Assembly: GCA_000171875.1 (NCBI GenBank)
Contig: ABHI01000003.1
Coordinates: 558,001-622,000, forward strand
Source of the DNA: Flavobacteriales bacterium ALC-1
Lineage (GTDB): Bacteria; Bacteroidota; Bacteroidia; Flavobacteriales; Flavobacteriaceae
DNA length: 64,000 nucleotides
Direction of reading: 5' to 3'
The notes beneath the pieces were generated by a model, which saw only the letters and a program-made list of their open reading frames with translations, had not been told where the DNA came from and searched no databases. Every line of letters begins with the position of its first letter. Positions within the stretch are counted from its first letter, which is position 1. Below are positions 17,893-26,344 of the stretch, in pieces. The translations under genes were made by a program, and so were the position numbers.

Positions 17893-18867
17893 ATGAAAAC
17901 AAAACTATATTTAATAATCGTAGCATTATCTATGAGCAATAGCTGGGCGCAATTAAGTGTTACAGCTATTTCTACCGATTTTTCTATCGATTTCGACACC
18001 TCAATCAATGGTGTTAATGAAGGAGCATATGATGGTACAGGTTTTGATCCTGCTCCAAGTACGGGTGACTTAGACGGAAATGCATGGGAAATAAAGGGTT
18101 TCAGTCTTGGTAACCAAGACTATAACACTACAAATACAAGTGGAGATATGGCCAGAGGAAGTTCCACTGGAGGGGTTGCTAGCGGAGGTCTTTATGCTTT
18201 TGAAGTAGCAACTTCAGATTTTGCATTTGGTATTCAACCTACAGGTTCAGATTTCACACCTGGAACCATTACGTTAAAAGTAACTAACAATACTGGGGTT
18301 ACTATTTCTGATGCAGAGATAGCCTATGAAATATGGATCTTAAATGATCAAGAAAGAGCAAACAGTTTAAATTTTTCTTATAGTACTGACGACTTGTCTT
18401 ATACAGATATTGCTGCTTTAGACTATACATCTCCAGAAGCTTCCGATGCATCTCCTTGGATAGAAAATGACAGAAGCACTATTATAACCGGATTAACACT
18501 TAATAATGGAGATGCCTTATACTTAAGATGGACCGGGAGTGATGAATTGGGAAGTGCTGCCAGAGATGAATTTGCTATTGATGACATTACCGTTAATTTA
18601 TCTAACACGCTTAGTGTAGACGATTCTAACTTTAAACAGACTAATATTTATGCAATGAATAACTCCATACTTATTGATGGATTAGAAGCAGGCACTACCA
18701 CGTTAGACCTATATAATTTATTAGGAAAACTAGTAAAAACTAATACGTTTATAGCTACTGGTGAAATTCAAAAAATTGAATTATCAGAATCACTTAGTCT
18801 AGGAATTTACATTGTTCATTTAAAAACTAAAAAAGGGATATTAAGTAAAAAAATAATAAAGAGATGA
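17893..18867 (+). CDS. secreted protein with T9SS type A sorting domain
   Basis: A 324-residue exported protein: signal peptide ending MSNSWAQ, a beta-rich region of about 220 residues with no family I recognise (ALDYTSPEASDASPWIENDR, LRWTGSDELGSAARDEFAIDDITV), and a C-terminal type A sorting domain (DLYNLLGKLVKT...GIYIVHLKTKKG...KKIIKR). The last strands of the N-region (DEFAIDDITVNLS) resemble the ends of jelly-roll or 'nuclease-associated' beta-sandwich modules in this phylum. It is predicted to cross the outer membrane through the type IX system and be surface-attached or released. It ends only 11 bases before the convergent MutS2-family gene. Confidence 0.82.
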   Translation: MKTKLYLIIVALSMSNSWAQLSVTAISTDFSIDFDTSINGVNEGAYDGTGFDPAPSTGDLDGNAWEIKGFSLGNQDYNTTNTSGDMARGSSTGGVASGGLYAFEVATSDFAFGIQPTGSDFTPGTITLKVTNNTGVTISDAEIAYEIWILNDQERANSLNFSYSTDDLSYTDIAALDYTSPEASDASPWIENDRSTIITGLTLNNGDALYLRWTGSDELGSAARDEFAIDDITVNLSNTLSVDDSNFKQTNIYAMNNSILIDGLEAGTTTLDLYNLLGKLVKTNTFIATGEIQKIELSESLSLGIYIVHLKTKKGILSKKIIKR

Positions 18868-18878
18868 TAATATTAAAC

Positions 18879-21047
18879 TTAATTTTTACTAGCTTCTACT
18901 AACTCTAAAAGATCTAAGGACACATTAGTTGTAAATAAGCCGTAGTTTACTATGGCTTTGTTTTTTTCTATAGTATCAATACTACCAACAGCACGACCAT
19001 CATGCATACGCACGCGATCCCCAACTTTTAAAATAGGCTTAGGTTTTTCTTCAATGACCTCTTTCTTTTTAGCAGCCTTTTTCTTTTTACGGATAGCTTC
19101 AACCTTTTTCTCAGCTTCTTGTTTTACCTGCTTTTCTTTATGCTTTTCAGCACGTTTTTGTTTAGCAGACACTTTTTTACGTTTAGAATTTTCAATTTGA
19201 ACCAAGCGAAATAATTCAGCCATTAATTCACGTTTCTTCTTGTTTTCAAAATAGGTTTCTGAAATGTCATTGACCTTTTGCCCTAAATAAATCAAACGCT
19301 GATTGCTATCATATAACTCTTGAAAGCTCTCTAGTTTCTTCTGTACTTTTGCATTTACTTCCTCAAGCTTATCAGCTTCCGTTTGTTTTTTCTTTTCGTT
19401 TTCTTTGAGCGAACGTTCCGTTTTTTCTAACTTACTACGTTGCTTTTGTAATTTAGCAATCGTAGCGTCAAAACGTACTTTACCACGCTCAATCTTCTTT
19501 TTAGACTTGTTGATTAAACTATATGGAATCCCATTCTTTTGTGCGACTTCAAACGTAAACGAAGAACCAGCTTGTCCAATTGCCAACTTATACATTGGTT
19601 CTAAACTTCGTTCATTAAAAAGCATATTGGCATTTACCATATGTGGCAATTCGTTTGCTAATAGTTTAAGGTTAGAATAGTGAGTTGTTATAATTCCGAA
19701 GGCGTTACGCTCATAAAATACTTCTAAAAAGGTTTCAGCTAAAGCACCACCTAATTCCGGATCACTACCAGTACCAAACTCATCTATTAAGAATAATGTT
19801 TTGTCATTACATTTTCTTAAAAAGTAATTCATTTGTTTAAGCCTGTAGCTGTATGTACTTAAGTGATTTTCTATAGATTGATTATCTCCAATATCACTTA
19901 AAATTCTATCAAATAAACATACTGTACTGCGTTCATGTACAGGAATAAGCATCCCACTCTGTAGCATGGTTTGTAGTAAACCAACAGTTTTTAGAGTGAT
20001 ACTTTTTCCTCCAGCATTTGGTCCAGAAATGACAATAATTCTACTATCTTTTTCTAAACCTATGGTTTGTGGAAACGTTTTTTCTCCACTTTCTTTATTG
20101 GTTAAATAGAGAAGTGGATGGTAGGCATCTCGCAAATACATACTACGTTCTTTTGAGAACTCAGGTAAAATAGCATCCATGCTTTTTGCATATTTAGCTT
20201 TAGCAGAGACAACATCTATTTTGGTAAGAAAATCTTGGTACTGTTTTAAAAGCGGAGAAAATAAGCGAATATAATCTGTAAGCGCTTTTAAAATCTTAAT
20301 GACTTCCTCCTTTTCCTCATATTCTAAGTTATTTAACTCTCTAGAATATTGTAAAGTTGTTTCGGGCTCAATATAAACGATACTACCAGTTTTACTGCCT
20401 CCCATAATCGCGCCTTTAACTTTTCTGCGATACATAGCTTTTACAGCAAGTACACGTTTATTATCTACCACGGATTCTCTAATATCGTCTAGATACTCTA
20501 AATTGTGATAGGTGTTTAAAGCTGAAGAAAAACTACTATTTATTTTACCTTTTAGTAGATTGATTGATTTTCGTAGTTCAGAAAGTAGAGGAGAGGCATC
20601 ATTTTTAATATCTCCAAAACGGTCAACAACAGCATCTACTTGTTCTATGATGGCTTTGGTGACTTCTATGTTTTTAGAATATTGATGAAGCTTTGGGTAA
20701 TAATCTTCAAACTTTTCTAGAAACTTTAGAATAGTATTTACAGTTAATGATATACTCACTATTTTCTGTAGACTCGATACTTCTAGATAAGTGTTTTCAA
20801 TTTTAAGAAGCTTTAACTCCTTAGCTATAGTTTCAAAGCCATGATTAGGAATGCGGTTATCATTATCAAATGACGATAAATATTCATTAACATAATCAAG
20901 TTCAAGTTTTAACTGTTCTCCATTTGAAAATGGAAGAATAGCCAACACAGTCTTTTTACCTAAAGCGGTAATAGAATGCGTACTAACTTGATCTAAAACC
21001 GTAAAGAACTCAAGGTCTTTTAAGGTCTTTTCATGAATGTTTATCAT
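18879..21047 (-). CDS. mutS2: MutS2-family DNA mismatch/recombination ATPase lacking Smr domain
   Basis: A 722-residue protein with the MutS core and clamp regions, then an ABC-type ATPase with Walker A GPNAGGKSITLKTVG, Walker B TLFLIDEFGTGSDP and the H-loop ITTHYSNLK. A long basic Lys/Glu-rich coiled coil follows, and the protein ends in a KOW-like beta domain (LKVGDRVRMHDGRAVGSIDTI). The Smr endonuclease domain that ends classical MutS2 is absent, so the usual nuclease activity is probably missing. Family roles are suppression of recombination or ribosome rescue. Its start faces the ung gene, and the two promoters share the gap. Confidence 0.88.
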   Translation of the reverse strand: MINIHEKTLKDLEFFTVLDQVSTHSITALGKKTVLAILPFSNGEQLKLELDYVNEYLSSFDNDNRIPNHGFETIAKELKLLKIENTYLEVSSLQKIVSISLTVNTILKFLEKFEDYYPKLHQYSKNIEVTKAIIEQVDAVVDRFGDIKNDASPLLSELRKSINLLKGKINSSFSSALNTYHNLEYLDDIRESVVDNKRVLAVKAMYRRKVKGAIMGGSKTGSIVYIEPETTLQYSRELNNLEYEEKEEVIKILKALTDYIRLFSPLLKQYQDFLTKIDVVSAKAKYAKSMDAILPEFSKERSMYLRDAYHPLLYLTNKESGEKTFPQTIGLEKDSRIIVISGPNAGGKSITLKTVGLLQTMLQSGMLIPVHERSTVCLFDRILSDIGDNQSIENHLSTYSYRLKQMNYFLRKCNDKTLFLIDEFGTGSDPELGGALAETFLEVFYERNAFGIITTHYSNLKLLANELPHMVNANMLFNERSLEPMYKLAIGQAGSSFTFEVAQKNGIPYSLINKSKKKIERGKVRFDATIAKLQKQRSKLEKTERSLKENEKKKQTEADKLEEVNAKVQKKLESFQELYDSNQRLIYLGQKVNDISETYFENKKKRELMAELFRLVQIENSKRKKVSAKQKRAEKHKEKQVKQEAEKKVEAIRKKKKAAKKKEVIEEKPKPILKVGDRVRMHDGRAVGSIDTIEKNKAIVNYGLFTTNVSLDLLELVEASKN

Positions 21048-21128
21048 GGGTTAAACTTAATTAGAAAGTTGCAAATTTAAGGTAATTGTTAAGATAAGCC
21101 TAATGATGCCAAATACTTTAATATTAGT

Positions 21129-21136
21129 TATTTTTG
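21129..21136 (+). promoter_or_regulatory. -7 promoter element for ung
   Basis: TATTTTTG fits TAnnTTTG and lies 16 bases before the ung ATG. No good TTG was seen at -33. Confidence 0.4.
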
Positions 21137-21152
21137 ATGAAATTTCATATGA

Positions 21153-21824
21153 ATGAACGTTGATATACACCAAAGTTGGAAACCTTTTTTGCAACCAGAG
21201 TTTGTTAAACCATATTTCAAATCTCTAGTAGAATTTATAAAAACTGAATATAGAACTCATACTTGTTTTCCTAAAGGTTCTGATATTTTTAATGCATTTA
21301 ATCATTGTCATTTTAATGATACAAAAGTCGTTATCATTGGGCAAGATCCATATCATGGTGTTGGACAAGCCAATGGCTTATGTTTTTCTGTAAATGATGG
21401 TATTTCGCATCCACCTTCGCTGATTAATATTTTTAAGGAGATTGAGCAAGACTTAGGGATTCCATATCCAAAAAGCGGAAACCTAATGCCTTGGGCAGAC
21501 CAAGGAGTGTTGCTTTTAAATGCTACGTTGACAGTTAGAGCCCATCAGGCTGCTAGTCATCAAAAGATGGGTTGGGAACAATTTACAGATGCTATTATCA
21601 AAACCATAAGTAGTGAAAAAACAAATGTTATATTTCTGCTTTGGGGAGGTTTTGCTAAAAAGAAAAAGAAGTTAATAGATGCCAACAAACATTTCGTGTT
21701 AGAAACTGGTCATCCATCTCCATTAAGTGCAAACAGAGGTTATTGGTTTGGTAATAAGCATTTTAGTAAAACTAACTCCCAGTTGGAGCAAGTTGGCGCG
21801 TCGGTAATTGAGTGGCAACTGTAG
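21153..21824 (+). CDS. ung: uracil-DNA glycosylase
   Basis: A 223-residue family 1 uracil-DNA glycosylase that removes uracil from DNA at the start of base-excision repair. The water-activating loop GQDPYHG holds Asp65, and the Leu-intercalation loop HPSPLSANRGYWFG holds His187. The FSVNDGISHPPSL segment and LLLNATLTVRAHQAASH are also canonical. Length and start (MNVDIHQSWKPFL) are normal. The 3' end overlaps a small convergent minus-strand ORF by 53 bases. Confidence 0.97.
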   Translation: MNVDIHQSWKPFLQPEFVKPYFKSLVEFIKTEYRTHTCFPKGSDIFNAFNHCHFNDTKVVIIGQDPYHGVGQANGLCFSVNDGISHPPSLINIFKEIEQDLGIPYPKSGNLMPWADQGVLLLNATLTVRAHQAASHQKMGWEQFTDAIIKTISSEKTNVIFLLWGGFAKKKKKLIDANKHFVLETGHPSPLSANRGYWFGNKHFSKTNSQLEQVGASVIEWQL

Positions 21825-21966
21825 TAGGCGTTGGCTTTTTTGTGGTTTTAATAATTGGTGGTTTTCTATTGTCGAGCTTTTTAGATGTTTTATTGCAACT
21901 AAATATTAATAACAAAAAGTTGAGAGCAACTAGTGAAGATAAAATCAGAATAATGTTAAGAATCAT
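21772..21966 (-). CDS. small single-pass membrane protein (64 aa)
   Basis: A 64-residue ORF: an N-terminal membrane helix (MILNIILILSSLVALNFLLL) followed by a Cys, a Lys/Thr/Pro-rich tail and the ending TRQLAPTGS. It resembles small flavobacterial proteins with the same helix-plus-tail layout that I recall near ung. A TATATTTG -7 element lies 38 bases upstream (22005-22012). Its 3' end overlaps the end of ung on the other strand. The function is unknown. Confidence 0.6.
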   Translation of the reverse strand: MILNIILILSSLVALNFLLLIFSCNKTSKKLDNRKPPIIKTTKKPTPTTVATQLPTRQLAPTGS

Positions 21967-22004
21967 ATAATCTGCGTGTTATTAATAGCAATATCAAGTT
22001 AACT

Positions 22005-22012
22005 CAAATATA
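22005..22012 (-). promoter_or_regulatory. -7 promoter element for the 64-aa membrane protein gene
   Basis: TATATTTG on the minus strand matches TAnnTTTG. The -33 element is weak. Confidence 0.4.
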
Positions 22013-22094
22013 ATTAAAATTTTGATATATCGAAAGTTATAGATTATAAAGTGTGAGATTTTACAACAAATTAAATCAAAAAAGATCTAAAAAG

Positions 22095-22949
22095 TTATAG
22101 CTTATAAATTAGCTCTGAGTAATCCGCTTTTTTAGGAATAATATTTAAATCTAATAATTGCTGTTGTACATTTTTTATCGTCTCTATATCAATAACGTCT
22201 TGCGACCATTCAGTTAAAGATAACCACTCTTGTACGTCTTCTAATTCTTGTTCGTAGCGATTAGCAATAGTCCTGTCTATTGAAGGAATTGACTTAAACT
22301 CTGATGTAGTTTGGTTAATAATATCTAAAATGATATTTAAATCGTCCTCATTGTTCTCTATAAACTCCTCACGTACAGCTATGACAAAACATGGCCATGG
22401 AGAAGGGCAGTTATCTATGCGCCTAAAAATACCATCATCTACCAGAGGTTTGGTGGTGAATTTTTCCCACATAAAGTAATCAGCATCACCATCAGTAAGG
22501 CCTTTTACAGCACCATCTAAGTTTTTAATGACTTCAAAATTTAGGTCATTTTCTAAATCCCAATCATTATTTTTTGCATTGATATAAGCCATCAAATGAG
22601 AACCAGAGCCATATCTGCTAATAGCAGCTCTAGTACCTTTAATCTCTTCAATAGTTTTATACTTTGAGTCTTTAGCTACATGAATTCCCCATATTAAAGG
22701 AGTTTCTACAAATGTTTGAACAATTTTTGATGGGTTACCATCAATAATATCCTTAATGATGCCTTCGGTAAGAATTACAGCGATATCTATATCGCCATTA
22801 CGCAAACCTTTGCACATAGCACCTGTGCCGCCATGGTAATCGTGCCAACGAAGGTTAATATTCTGCTCCTTATATTCGCCATTTTTAAGCGTTAAATACC
22901 AGGCTAAATTAAAATGCTCTGGTACACCACCAATGTTTACTTTTTTCAT
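22095..22949 (-). CDS. cytosolic substrate-binding-protein-like (NMT1/THI5-type) protein
   Basis: A 284-residue protein with the periplasmic-binding-protein type 2 fold as seen in NMT1/THI5 and SsuA families: NIGGVPEHFNLAWYLTLKNG at the start, WHDYHGGTGAMCKGLRNGDIDIAVI, the hinge-region DSKYKTIEEIKGTRAAISRYGSG, and DADYFMWEKFTTKPLVDDG. There is no signal peptide, and no ABC permease or ATPase is nearby, so it is unlikely to serve an importer in the usual way. Its ATG follows the nucleoside phosphorylase stop with no gap. It could be a solute-binding sensor or a THI5-like enzyme; this cannot be decided here. Confidence 0.75.
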   Translation of the reverse strand: MKKVNIGGVPEHFNLAWYLTLKNGEYKEQNINLRWHDYHGGTGAMCKGLRNGDIDIAVILTEGIIKDIIDGNPSKIVQTFVETPLIWGIHVAKDSKYKTIEEIKGTRAAISRYGSGSHLMAYINAKNNDWDLENDLNFEVIKNLDGAVKGLTDGDADYFMWEKFTTKPLVDDGIFRRIDNCPSPWPCFVIAVREEFIENNEDDLNIILDIINQTTSEFKSIPSIDRTIANRYEQELEDVQEWLSLTEWSQDVIDIETIKNVQQQLLDLNIIPKKADYSELIYKL

Positions 22950-23822
22950 CTAAATATTCACTATGCGCTCTAAAGCATATAATATTAATTTTTCTACTGT
23001 TTTCTTAGGGGCTTTACTAAAATCACCTGTTGCTCTATTAGCAATTATTGCATTCAAAGATAAAGCTTCATGCCCTAATAATTTTGAAAGTCCATAGATT
23101 ACTGAAGTTTCCATTTCAAAGTTTGTAATTCTAAAATCTTTATGAGTAAAGTTATCTAGCTTAGAATTTAAATCGGCATCATGCAATGGTAAACGTAAAA
23201 CACGTCCTTGTGGTCCATAAAATCCACCAGCTGTACCAGTCATCCCTTTGAAAATCATATCACTTTCAAAATACTTTTCGAGATATTTACTGTTGTTTAT
23301 AATAATAGGTCTGGCTTTATTTTTGTCCCAATCTGTATGTTTGATGAAAGCATCTTCTATTTCTGGATTGCAAATACCTTTGATTTGATAGAAATGCAAC
23401 ATTCCATTGACATCTAAACCATGCGTACTCATTAAAAAGGCATCAACAGGGATATCTGCTTGTAAAGAACCCGAAGTGCCTATCCTAATAATGTTTAGGC
23501 TTGTCAATTCCGTTTTTGGTTGTCGTGTTTTTAAATCTATGTTTACTAAAGCATCTAACTCATTTAGAACAATATCTATATTGTCTGGCCCAATTCCAGT
23601 AGATAAGACAGTAATTCTTCGGTCTTTATAATAACCGGTTTGGGTCTTAAATTCGCGCTTTTGTGTACTAAATTCAATGCTATCAAAGTGCCTTGTGATT
23701 TTTTCAACACGATCCTGATCACCAACAAAAATGATGGTATCCGAAATATCTTCAGGCTTTAGGTTAAGATGGTAAACACTGCCATCTGGATTTAGTATTA
23801 ATTCTGAATCTTTAATTGACAT
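22950..23822 (-). CDS. nucleoside phosphorylase (uridine phosphorylase-like)
   Basis: A 290-residue member of the PNP/UDP family. Markers are VGDQDRVEKITRHFD near the N-terminus, the phosphate-site segment STGIGPDNIDIVLNEL, RIGTSGSLQADIPVDAF, and the substrate-site sequence ITNFEMETSVIYGLS with the ribose-binding Met-Glu. It should cleave a nucleoside with phosphate to give a base and ribose-1-phosphate. It overlaps the DUF1835 gene start region by 11 bases and abuts the binding-protein gene. The preferred base is not readable, though the family in Flavobacteriia is usually called uridine phosphorylase. Confidence 0.85.
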   Translation of the reverse strand: MSIKDSELILNPDGSVYHLNLKPEDISDTIIFVGDQDRVEKITRHFDSIEFSTQKREFKTQTGYYKDRRITVLSTGIGPDNIDIVLNELDALVNIDLKTRQPKTELTSLNIIRIGTSGSLQADIPVDAFLMSTHGLDVNGMLHFYQIKGICNPEIEDAFIKHTDWDKNKARPIIINNSKYLEKYFESDMIFKGMTGTAGGFYGPQGRVLRLPLHDADLNSKLDNFTHKDFRITNFEMETSVIYGLSKLLGHEALSLNAIIANRATGDFSKAPKKTVEKLILYALERIVNI

Positions 23823-24753
23823 GTAATATCGTTTTTACAAGTTTATTTTGTTCAACACTAAACTGAAAGCCAAGACGTTCTATGCCTCCATAAATCATAT
23901 TATTGTTTAATTCTGAAGCGAAATTGTGTTGTCGCAGCAATGCTTCATGTCCTTTTCTATTGAGCTTAACACCAGATTCAGACTCATCAAAAAATATGGA
24001 AAGCTTGTCTATCATTCGTATGTGTTGTGTATCTCCAAAACCATAGTAGCCTTGATAATTAAGACTGTAACCTAATAGGTGATGTTTAGATTTTATGTCG
24101 TTATCTCTTACGAGTCTAAGGATATTGTCTTCTAATACACTTAAGCCGCTCTTTTGATGCGGAAATCGTTTCAGATGTGCCTTAAGACAATTACTCATGT
24201 ACTTAAAATTAGATTTTGTAACGATATATGGTTTTAAAATGTTATGGTCTTTACCACAGTAGGTTCTCCATAAGGTAATGGCTAAATCTTTGTCTTCTTT
24301 AGTTAATAAAACTCTTTTCTTGTAATGGTCTGTGATTTGCTCTGGTGTTAATTCCCCCAAACCTTTTAGGTTTTTTTCACCTTCAACTCGGCCGCTACAA
24401 ATTAAATAGAGTGGCTTGTTAATTTCTTTTTGGTGTAATAAATTAATAACACCAAGGAGGTTAATATGACAAAATAAGTCATACTCAAACCAAAGGTGAA
24501 TTTCTGAGTATTTATCTGCGTTATCTAGTTTTGACAACTCACTTTTAAGCTCTTCTGTGTTTACTTCGATATCATAATGCTTTCTAAGAAACTGGCTTCT
24601 AATTTCAAAAAAATGATCTGAAGTAATATTAGGTATAGTTGGCCCTTCGCAGAGCATTTCTTGCCATGTTAAAATATCGTCTTTAAAATCGAGTTCTCTT
24701 AAATAATCTGTTAGCGCGCTACCATTAGTGATATGAAGAATTTGTTTTGCCAT
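23812..24753 (-). CDS. DUF1835 domain-containing protein
   Basis: A 313-residue cytoplasmic protein. The N-terminal sequence (ILHITNGSALTDYLRELDFKDDILTWQEMLCEGPT) is the DUF1835 signature, followed by a conserved acidic segment EIHLWFEYDLFCHINLL. The C-terminal part looks like a winged-helix-type helper domain (HQKSGLSVLEDNILRLV, GFGDTQHIRMIDKL). The function is unknown. It starts 3 bases after the SUI1 gene and overlaps the phosphorylase gene, inside a five-gene operon. Confidence 0.85.
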   Translation of the reverse strand: MAKQILHITNGSALTDYLRELDFKDDILTWQEMLCEGPTIPNITSDHFFEIRSQFLRKHYDIEVNTEELKSELSKLDNADKYSEIHLWFEYDLFCHINLLGVINLLHQKEINKPLYLICSGRVEGEKNLKGLGELTPEQITDHYKKRVLLTKEDKDLAITLWRTYCGKDHNILKPYIVTKSNFKYMSNCLKAHLKRFPHQKSGLSVLEDNILRLVRDNDIKSKHHLLGYSLNYQGYYGFGDTQHIRMIDKLSIFFDESESGVKLNRKGHEALLRQHNFASELNNNMIYGGIERLGFQFSVEQNKLVKTILHVN

Positions 24754-24756
24754 AAA

Positions 24757-25086
24757 TTAACCTCCAACACGCTTTACTTTAAACCCTTTTTCTTTAAGCA
24801 TTTCCATGATTTTATCACGATAATCTCCTTGAATAATAATTTTATCATCCTTAAAACTACCACCAACGCTAAGTTTAGTCTTGAGTTCTTTAGCTAGTTT
24901 TTTAAAATCTTCTGTTGCTCCTGTATAGCCTTCGAGGATAGTAATTGGTTTGCCTTTACGCTTTTCGTATTTGCAAATAATAGGATCCTCTTGAAGCCAC
25001 AAATCATTTTTTGAAGCTGATTTTTCTTCAGACGATTCAGATATGTGATCTGGGAATAAGTTTTTTAATTGATCTTGTAAGTCCAT
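24757..25086 (-). CDS. SUI1/eIF1-like translation initiation factor (YciH type)
   Basis: A 109-residue protein. The C-terminal half has the SUI1 core: RKGKPITILEGYTGATEDFKKLAKELKTKLSVGGS followed by IIQGDYRDKIMEMLKEKGFKVKRVGG (given in two parts and shortened here by family motif). The N-terminal half is acidic and probably flexible. Bacterial YciH homologues can influence start-site fidelity under stress. It is the second gene of the operon led by the 2OG-Fe(II) oxygenase. Confidence 0.9.
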   Translation of the reverse strand: MDLQDQLKNLFPDHISESSEEKSASKNDLWLQEDPIICKYEKRKGKPITILEGYTGATEDFKKLAKELKTKLSVGGSFKDDKIIIQGDYRDKIMEMLKEKGFKVKRVGG

Positions 25087-25152
25087 GTTTTCAATCTTTA
25101 ATCTTCAATCTTCAGAAGGCATTGAATGCAAACTGAGACTGATTACTGCTAA

Positions 25153-26103
25153 CTACTTTTTTATAAGTCCAAGTTCAATTAAACGCTCATTTAAAAATTC
25201 GCCTGCAGTGATATCTTCAAACTGTTTTGGATTTTCGTCATCTATACAACTCTCTAAAACATCTAATTTCATTTCGCTAATAGGATGCATAAAAAACGGA
25301 ATGGAGTAACGAGACGTTCCCCAAAGTTCACGAGGTGGATTTATAACACGATGAATCGTTGATTTTAATTTGTTATTAGTGTGTCTCGATAACATATCAC
25401 CAACATTAATCATAAGTTCATCTGGCTCTGCAATAGCATCAATCCATTCACCATCATTACGTTGTACTTGTAAACCACGACCTTGTGCTCCCATTAATAA
25501 AGTAATAAGATTGATGTCCCCATGCGCGGCGGCCCTTACGGCATTCTTTGGTTCTTGTGTAATTGGCGGATAATGAATTGGTCTCAATATTGAGTTTCCA
25601 TTATGGATATAATTATCAAAATAAGTTTCTTCTAGGTCTAAATACAATGCTAATGCTCTTAAAACATATTTAGCTGTTTTTTCTAGCATCGCATAGGTTT
25701 GCTTCCCTACTTTATTAAACTCAGTTAGTTCTTTAACTTCAACATTTTCTGGGTACTCTTTTCTACGTTCTTCATCGTCTTCTACATACTGTCCAAAATG
25801 CCAAAACTCTTTTAAATCACCTTCCTTTTTACCTTTGGCACTTTCTTTTCCGAAAGACACATAACCTCGTTGACCTCCTATTCCTGGAATTTCATAACTT
25901 TCTTTAACATCTAGTGGTAAGCTAAAGAAGTTCTTTATTTCACCATATAAATTATCAACTAATTTATCATCAAGAAAATGACCTTTAAGCGCCACAAAGC
26001 CAATATCTACATATGCTTTCCCTATTTCATTTATAAATTTTTGTTTACGGTTAGGATCACCAGAAATGAAGTCCTTTAAATCTACGCTAGGTATTCTATC
26101 CAT
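25153..26103 (-). CDS. isopenicillin N synthase-like 2OG-Fe(II) oxygenase
   Basis: A 316-residue non-heme iron oxygenase. The N-terminal DIOX_N domain begins MDRIPSVDLKDFISGD. The iron ligands are H194-x-D196 (AAHGDINLITLL) and H251 (STIHRVINP). An R-x-S 2-oxoglutarate motif is visible in TSRYSIPFF. The ATG at 26103 is preferred over an upstream TTG at 26130, because a TACATTTG -7 element at 26135-26142 would leave almost no leader for the TTG. It heads a five-gene minus-strand operon. Despite the family name, antibiotic synthesis is not implied; the substrate is unknown. Confidence 0.88.
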   Translation of the reverse strand: MDRIPSVDLKDFISGDPNRKQKFINEIGKAYVDIGFVALKGHFLDDKLVDNLYGEIKNFFSLPLDVKESYEIPGIGGQRGYVSFGKESAKGKKEGDLKEFWHFGQYVEDDEERRKEYPENVEVKELTEFNKVGKQTYAMLEKTAKYVLRALALYLDLEETYFDNYIHNGNSILRPIHYPPITQEPKNAVRAAAHGDINLITLLMGAQGRGLQVQRNDGEWIDAIAEPDELMINVGDMLSRHTNNKLKSTIHRVINPPRELWGTSRYSIPFFMHPISEMKLDVLESCIDDENPKQFEDITAGEFLNERLIELGLIKK

Positions 26104-26134
26104 TGGGTTTGTCTTTAAAATTTTTGTCAATATA

Positions 26135-26142
26135 CAAATGTA
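26135..26142 (-). promoter_or_regulatory. -7 promoter element of the oxygenase operon
   Basis: TACATTTG on the minus strand matches TAnnTTTG exactly, 31 bases before the ATG at 26103. It decides the start codon of the oxygenase. Confidence 0.5.
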
Positions 26143-26344
26143 ACGAAAATAGAACGAAAATATTTGGTTACAATTGTTGACAATTTGAAGCCGTTAACTT
26201 TACGCTATTGCAGCAAATTTATTTACATTTGAAACATCTATCATAAAACTTTGATACAAAAAGGAAATGATTAATTTGGATGTTCTACGTGACAACGGAA
26301 ATGAATAACAAAAGCACGTAAAATATCATTGAAAAGACTATTTT

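Noticed and set aside
22095-23822. Futalosine (MqnA/MqnB-type) menaquinone genes
   Set aside because: The binding-protein and phosphorylase folds recall MqnA/D and MqnB, but mqnC and mqnE are missing and Flavobacteriia normally use the Men route.
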